This document shows positions 5,062-6,970 of a DNA stretch of 6,970 nt, piece after piece. The DNA is taken from assembly GCA_030637505.1 (NCBI GenBank), contig DAOWGJ010000358.1, positions 1-6,970 of the forward strand, in the 5' to 3' direction. The translations under genes and the position numbers were made by a program. The first letter of the stretch is position 1, and the number at the start of each line of letters is the position of its first letter. The stretch is from Holophagae bacterium (GTDB lineage: Bacteria > Acidobacteriota > Thermoanaerobaculia > Thermoanaerobaculales > Sulfomarinibacteraceae). Under the pieces are notes generated by a model, which ran no database searches, was not told where the DNA came from, and saw only the letters and a list, made by a program, of their open reading frames with translations.

Positions 5062-5955
5062 CTACACCTGGGCGGTCAGCTTCATGACCTGCCAAATTGC
5101 CGATGGCTTGAGAGCCAGGATCTGGGACACCTCCACACAGTTGGCGTAGCCGCAGTTAGCGCAGATCGACGGGTTGTCAACGTCGCGGCAGCAGCTGAAA
5201 ATTCGATCCCGGGTGCCGAGTTCGATCTGCGGGATCGGGCGCTTGAAGTTGTTGGCTCGCAGTGCCCGGTAGGCGGCGCCCGAAAGCGCAATGGGATAGC
5301 CTTGTTGCTTCAGCTGCCAGAGCCGGTCAAGCAGCTTGATGCGCTCTTCGCCGTGGATACCATGGGATTCAACGATCTCCGGCCAGTGTGTGAGGAGATT
5401 AAAGGAGATACCGCGAAACAGGTTCAGTGCACAGATCTCCTCGACGAAATCCTCGCAGTACTCGACGTTCTCTCGATTGAAGGTGATCGATGCGAAAACT
5501 GCCTGGGTCACCGCCCCACGCACGTTTTCGATTACGCGATCATAGCTGCCGCCACGGATGCGGTTGTGGACTTCCCGGGGTCCGTCAATGGTGACGATGT
5601 AGCTGCACCCGGGGATGGTTAGCGGGACGGTGCCGTTGGTGAAGATGAAGATGTCCGAAAAACCCAGGAGATGGGCTTCGGCCACCAGAAACGAGAGATC
5701 GCGACCGCCGTCCTCCCACAACATGGGCTCGCCACCCGTGAAGTAAAGTGATCGGTGGCCGCGGGCGTAGGCTTCCCTGAGTGTGTCGAGGGCGTGGTCG
5801 AGGCTGAAGTGGTAGTCACCAGAGTTCTTGCTCTCGCAATAGAAGCAATCAAGGTTGCAGCGGTCGGTGACAACCATCCCGAAAAGGTAGGGAGACTGGC
5901 GTCGAAGGATGAAGGTCGAGAAGGCATAAGCGATGTGCTGAGTCCATTTGCCCAT
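5062..5955 (-). CDS. Radical SAM protein with C-terminal cysteine cluster, function unknown
   Basis: A complete 297-residue cytoplasmic radical SAM enzyme. C33-x3-C37-x2-C40 (DRCNLDCFYC) binds the [4Fe-4S] cluster that cleaves S-adenosylmethionine. GGEPM (74-78) is the SAM amino-group motif, FTNGT (105-109) is the next beta-strand motif, and TIDGPREVHNRIRGGSYDRV (122-141) is typical of MoaA/PqqE/SPASM-type enzymes. After the barrel, cysteines C255, C256, C265, C268 and C273 (FSCCRDVDNPSICANCGYANC) form a cluster-binding-like group, which suggests an auxiliary Fe-S centre, shorter than a full SPASM domain. ATG 5955 lies 1 bp after the stop of the upstream HemW-like gene with only a weak RBS, so translation is probably coupled. 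No precursor peptide is visible downstream. The substrate is unknown; peptide, lipid or cofactor modification are all open. Confidence 0.9.
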   Translation of the reverse strand: MGKWTQHIAYAFSTFILRRQSPYLFGMVVTDRCNLDCFYCESKNSGDYHFSLDHALDTLREAYARGHRSLYFTGGEPMLWEDGGRDLSFLVAEAHLLGFSDIFIFTNGTVPLTIPGCSYIVTIDGPREVHNRIRGGSYDRVIENVRGAVTQAVFASITFNRENVEYCEDFVEEICALNLFRGISFNLLTHWPEIVESHGIHGEERIKLLDRLWQLKQQGYPIALSGAAYRALRANNFKRPIPQIELGTRDRIFSCCRDVDNPSICANCGYANCVEVSQILALKPSAIWQVMKLTAQV

Positions 5956-5956
5956 G

Positions 5957-6970
5957 TCACAGCACCGCCTCGGTCGGCCATGCGCTGCGCCGGCAGGCGC
6001 CCCACAAGCGGTTGATGTAGCTCAGGCTGTACTCGTTTTGGAGGCGGTGAATCCAGTACGCCCCGGCTGGGGTGATGGCGTACCCGTCTGGTGTTTTGCG
6101 GGCGAGGCCAGCTGCCCGAACGGGTGACAGGAGGCGGCCGAAGCGCCCCGCCAGGGACTCTTGTTCACCGAAGAGCTGCTTGAACTCGGCTTCTGGGACG
6201 AGCAGTTCGTAGACACGCCAGTACAGCCAGTATGCCATCTCAAGTCGGCGGTCCACAGCCATCGACAGGGCCACCGGGCGCCGGTCGGGCAGTGAACTCG
6301 CGTATGCCTCGACGTCGAAGGTGTTGACGGAGAAATGGGCGCCATCCATGGTGGCTGCGCTCGGTCCGAAGCCTACATAACGGTGGCGGGTGATCGAGCT
6401 GAACTTACTTCGTTGCGGTCTCTTCCAGCTCCACACGGCGCAGCGCTCGAAGCCGTGATTGCGGCACGCCTCGTCTGTGAACCGAAGCATCGAGCGGATG
6501 GTCTTGCCGCTGGGTCGCTCAACCGAGCGGGCGCCAAGCTCTTTCCCGCGGTCGGAGTACGGGAAGGTGAACATGGGGTAGGTACTGAGCTGGTCGACGC
6601 CCGCCGCCAGCACCCTGTGCACGTCGCGGCGCCAGTGCTCCAGGTTCTGCCCAGGGAGGGCGAACATCAGGTCGGCGTTGATGGTTCGGAAGCCGATGCG
6701 GCGGGCCCGCTCCAGTGCGTGCAGGGCCTGCGCGCCGTCATGGATGCGGCCGATCCGTTGCAGGAGATGGTCGCTGGTGGACTCCACTCCCACCGACAGA
6801 AGGGTCACGCCGGCGTCCTTGAGAGCGACCAAGTCGTCGTCGTTCATGTGCGCGGGGTGCAGCTCGACGCAGATGTCGCAGTCCAGCGAGAACCGCACAC
6901 GTAGGTGGGCGAGTATTTGCAGGAGCCCCCTCCTGTTGACCGTGGGGGTGCCGCCGCCGACGTACAGCGA
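5957..6970 (-). CDS. HemW/HemN-like (coproporphyrinogen dehydrogenase family) radical SAM protein, partial
   Basis: The reading frame is open to the right edge, so the start and the CxxxCxxC cluster motif lie outside the window; 337 residues are visible. Counting from the edge, YVGGGTPT (3-10) is the HemN/HemW SAM-binding motif. GVESTSDHLLQRIGRIHDG (61-79) corresponds to the family's GVQS...GR-H block, and INADLMFALPGQ (97-108) to its DL-FGLPGQ block. STYPMFTFPYS follows at about 129-139. Further on, KFSSITRHRYVGFGPSA (about 189-205) and a C-terminal winged-helix-like segment (about 255-320) complete the HemN_C-type architecture. The Q-to-E change in GVES and divergence from HemW suggest a paralogue with its own substrate rather than the heme chaperone or oxygen-independent coproporphyrinogen oxidase. 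The GTG at 6898 is not the start, because conserved motifs continue upstream. It ends 1 bp before the next radical SAM gene. Confidence 0.9.
   Translation of the reverse strand, partial: SLYVGGGTPTVNRRGLLQILAHLRVRFSLDCDICVELHPAHMNDDDLVALKDAGVTLLSVGVESTSDHLLQRIGRIHDGAQALHALERARRIGFRTINADLMFALPGQNLEHWRRDVHRVLAAGVDQLSTYPMFTFPYSDRGKELGARSVERPSGKTIRSMLRFTDEACRNHGFERCAVWSWKRPQRSKFSSITRHRYVGFGPSAATMDGAHFSVNTFDVEAYASSLPDRRPVALSMAVDRRLEMAYWLYWRVYELLVPEAEFKQLFGEQESLAGRFGRLLSPVRAAGLARKTPDGYAITPAGAYWIHRLQNEYSLSYINRLWGACRRSAWPTEAVL

Noticed and set aside
4726..5622. Plus-strand 298-residue ORF
   Set aside because: It spans the end of the radical SAM gene, the intergenic gap and the start of ycaQ on the opposite strand; it has no domain and is a shadow of GC-rich codons.
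6335..6904. Plus-strand 189-residue ORF
   Set aside because: Antisense to the HemW-like gene, whose motifs are clear; the translation has no family features.
5062..6970. STM4011/STM4012-type radical SAM pair
   Set aside because: That cluster also pairs a HemW-like and a second radical SAM protein, but the N-terminal sequence around the CxxxCxxC motif here does not match what I remember of STM4011, and no STM4013/4014-like gene follows downstream.

Overview
The window looks like ordinary chromosomal DNA from a GC-rich, Gram-negative environmental bacterium. The Gram-negative call rests on an outer-membrane beta-barrel protein with a signal peptide and a C-terminal phenylalanine, and on an exported phosphatase. 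A C-terminal DGFESGD-x-SAW tail on that phosphatase is, from memory, common in environmental Acidobacteriota (Thermoanaerobaculia-like) and some Gammaproteobacteria, so Acidobacteriota is a weak guess. I see no rRNA, tRNA, CRISPR array, transposase or integrase.

Layout. (1) 1-374, minus: N-terminal part of a molybdenum hydroxylase [2Fe-2S] protein or domain (xanthine dehydrogenase family), cut by the left edge. (2) 499-1560, minus: exported alkaline-phosphatase-superfamily hydrolase with all the expected metal ligands. (3) 1561-1720: divergent control region with a promoter-like element for each side. (4) 1721-2272, plus: small acidic outer-membrane beta-barrel protein. It overlaps the next gene, a HAD phosphatase of the HxpB/YniC type (2260-3006), whose start codon is unusual. 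(5) 3008-3607, minus: DUF924 protein, tail to tail with the HAD gene with 1 bp between the stop codons. (6) 3642-4862, minus: YcaQ-type DNA glycosylase with the QxD motif, 34 bp upstream of the DUF924 gene and probably in the same operon. (7) 4866-4961, minus: candidate 31-residue small ORF ending 3 bp before the ycaQ start. (8) 5062-5955 and 5957-6970 (open at the right edge), minus: two radical SAM enzymes 1 bp apart, the upstream one HemW/HemN-like and the downstream one carrying a C-terminal cysteine cluster.

How the genes fit together. The two radical SAM genes almost certainly form one transcription unit and probably act in one pathway, which I cannot name; this is the part most likely to be undescribed. 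YcaQ plus DUF924 is a second likely unit, possibly read through from the radical SAM pair because no convincing terminator lies between them. The barrel gene and the HAD gene overlap on the plus strand and may be translationally coupled, although their predicted functions are unrelated. The phosphatase and the [2Fe-2S] gene are co-oriented but 124 bp apart and need not be linked.
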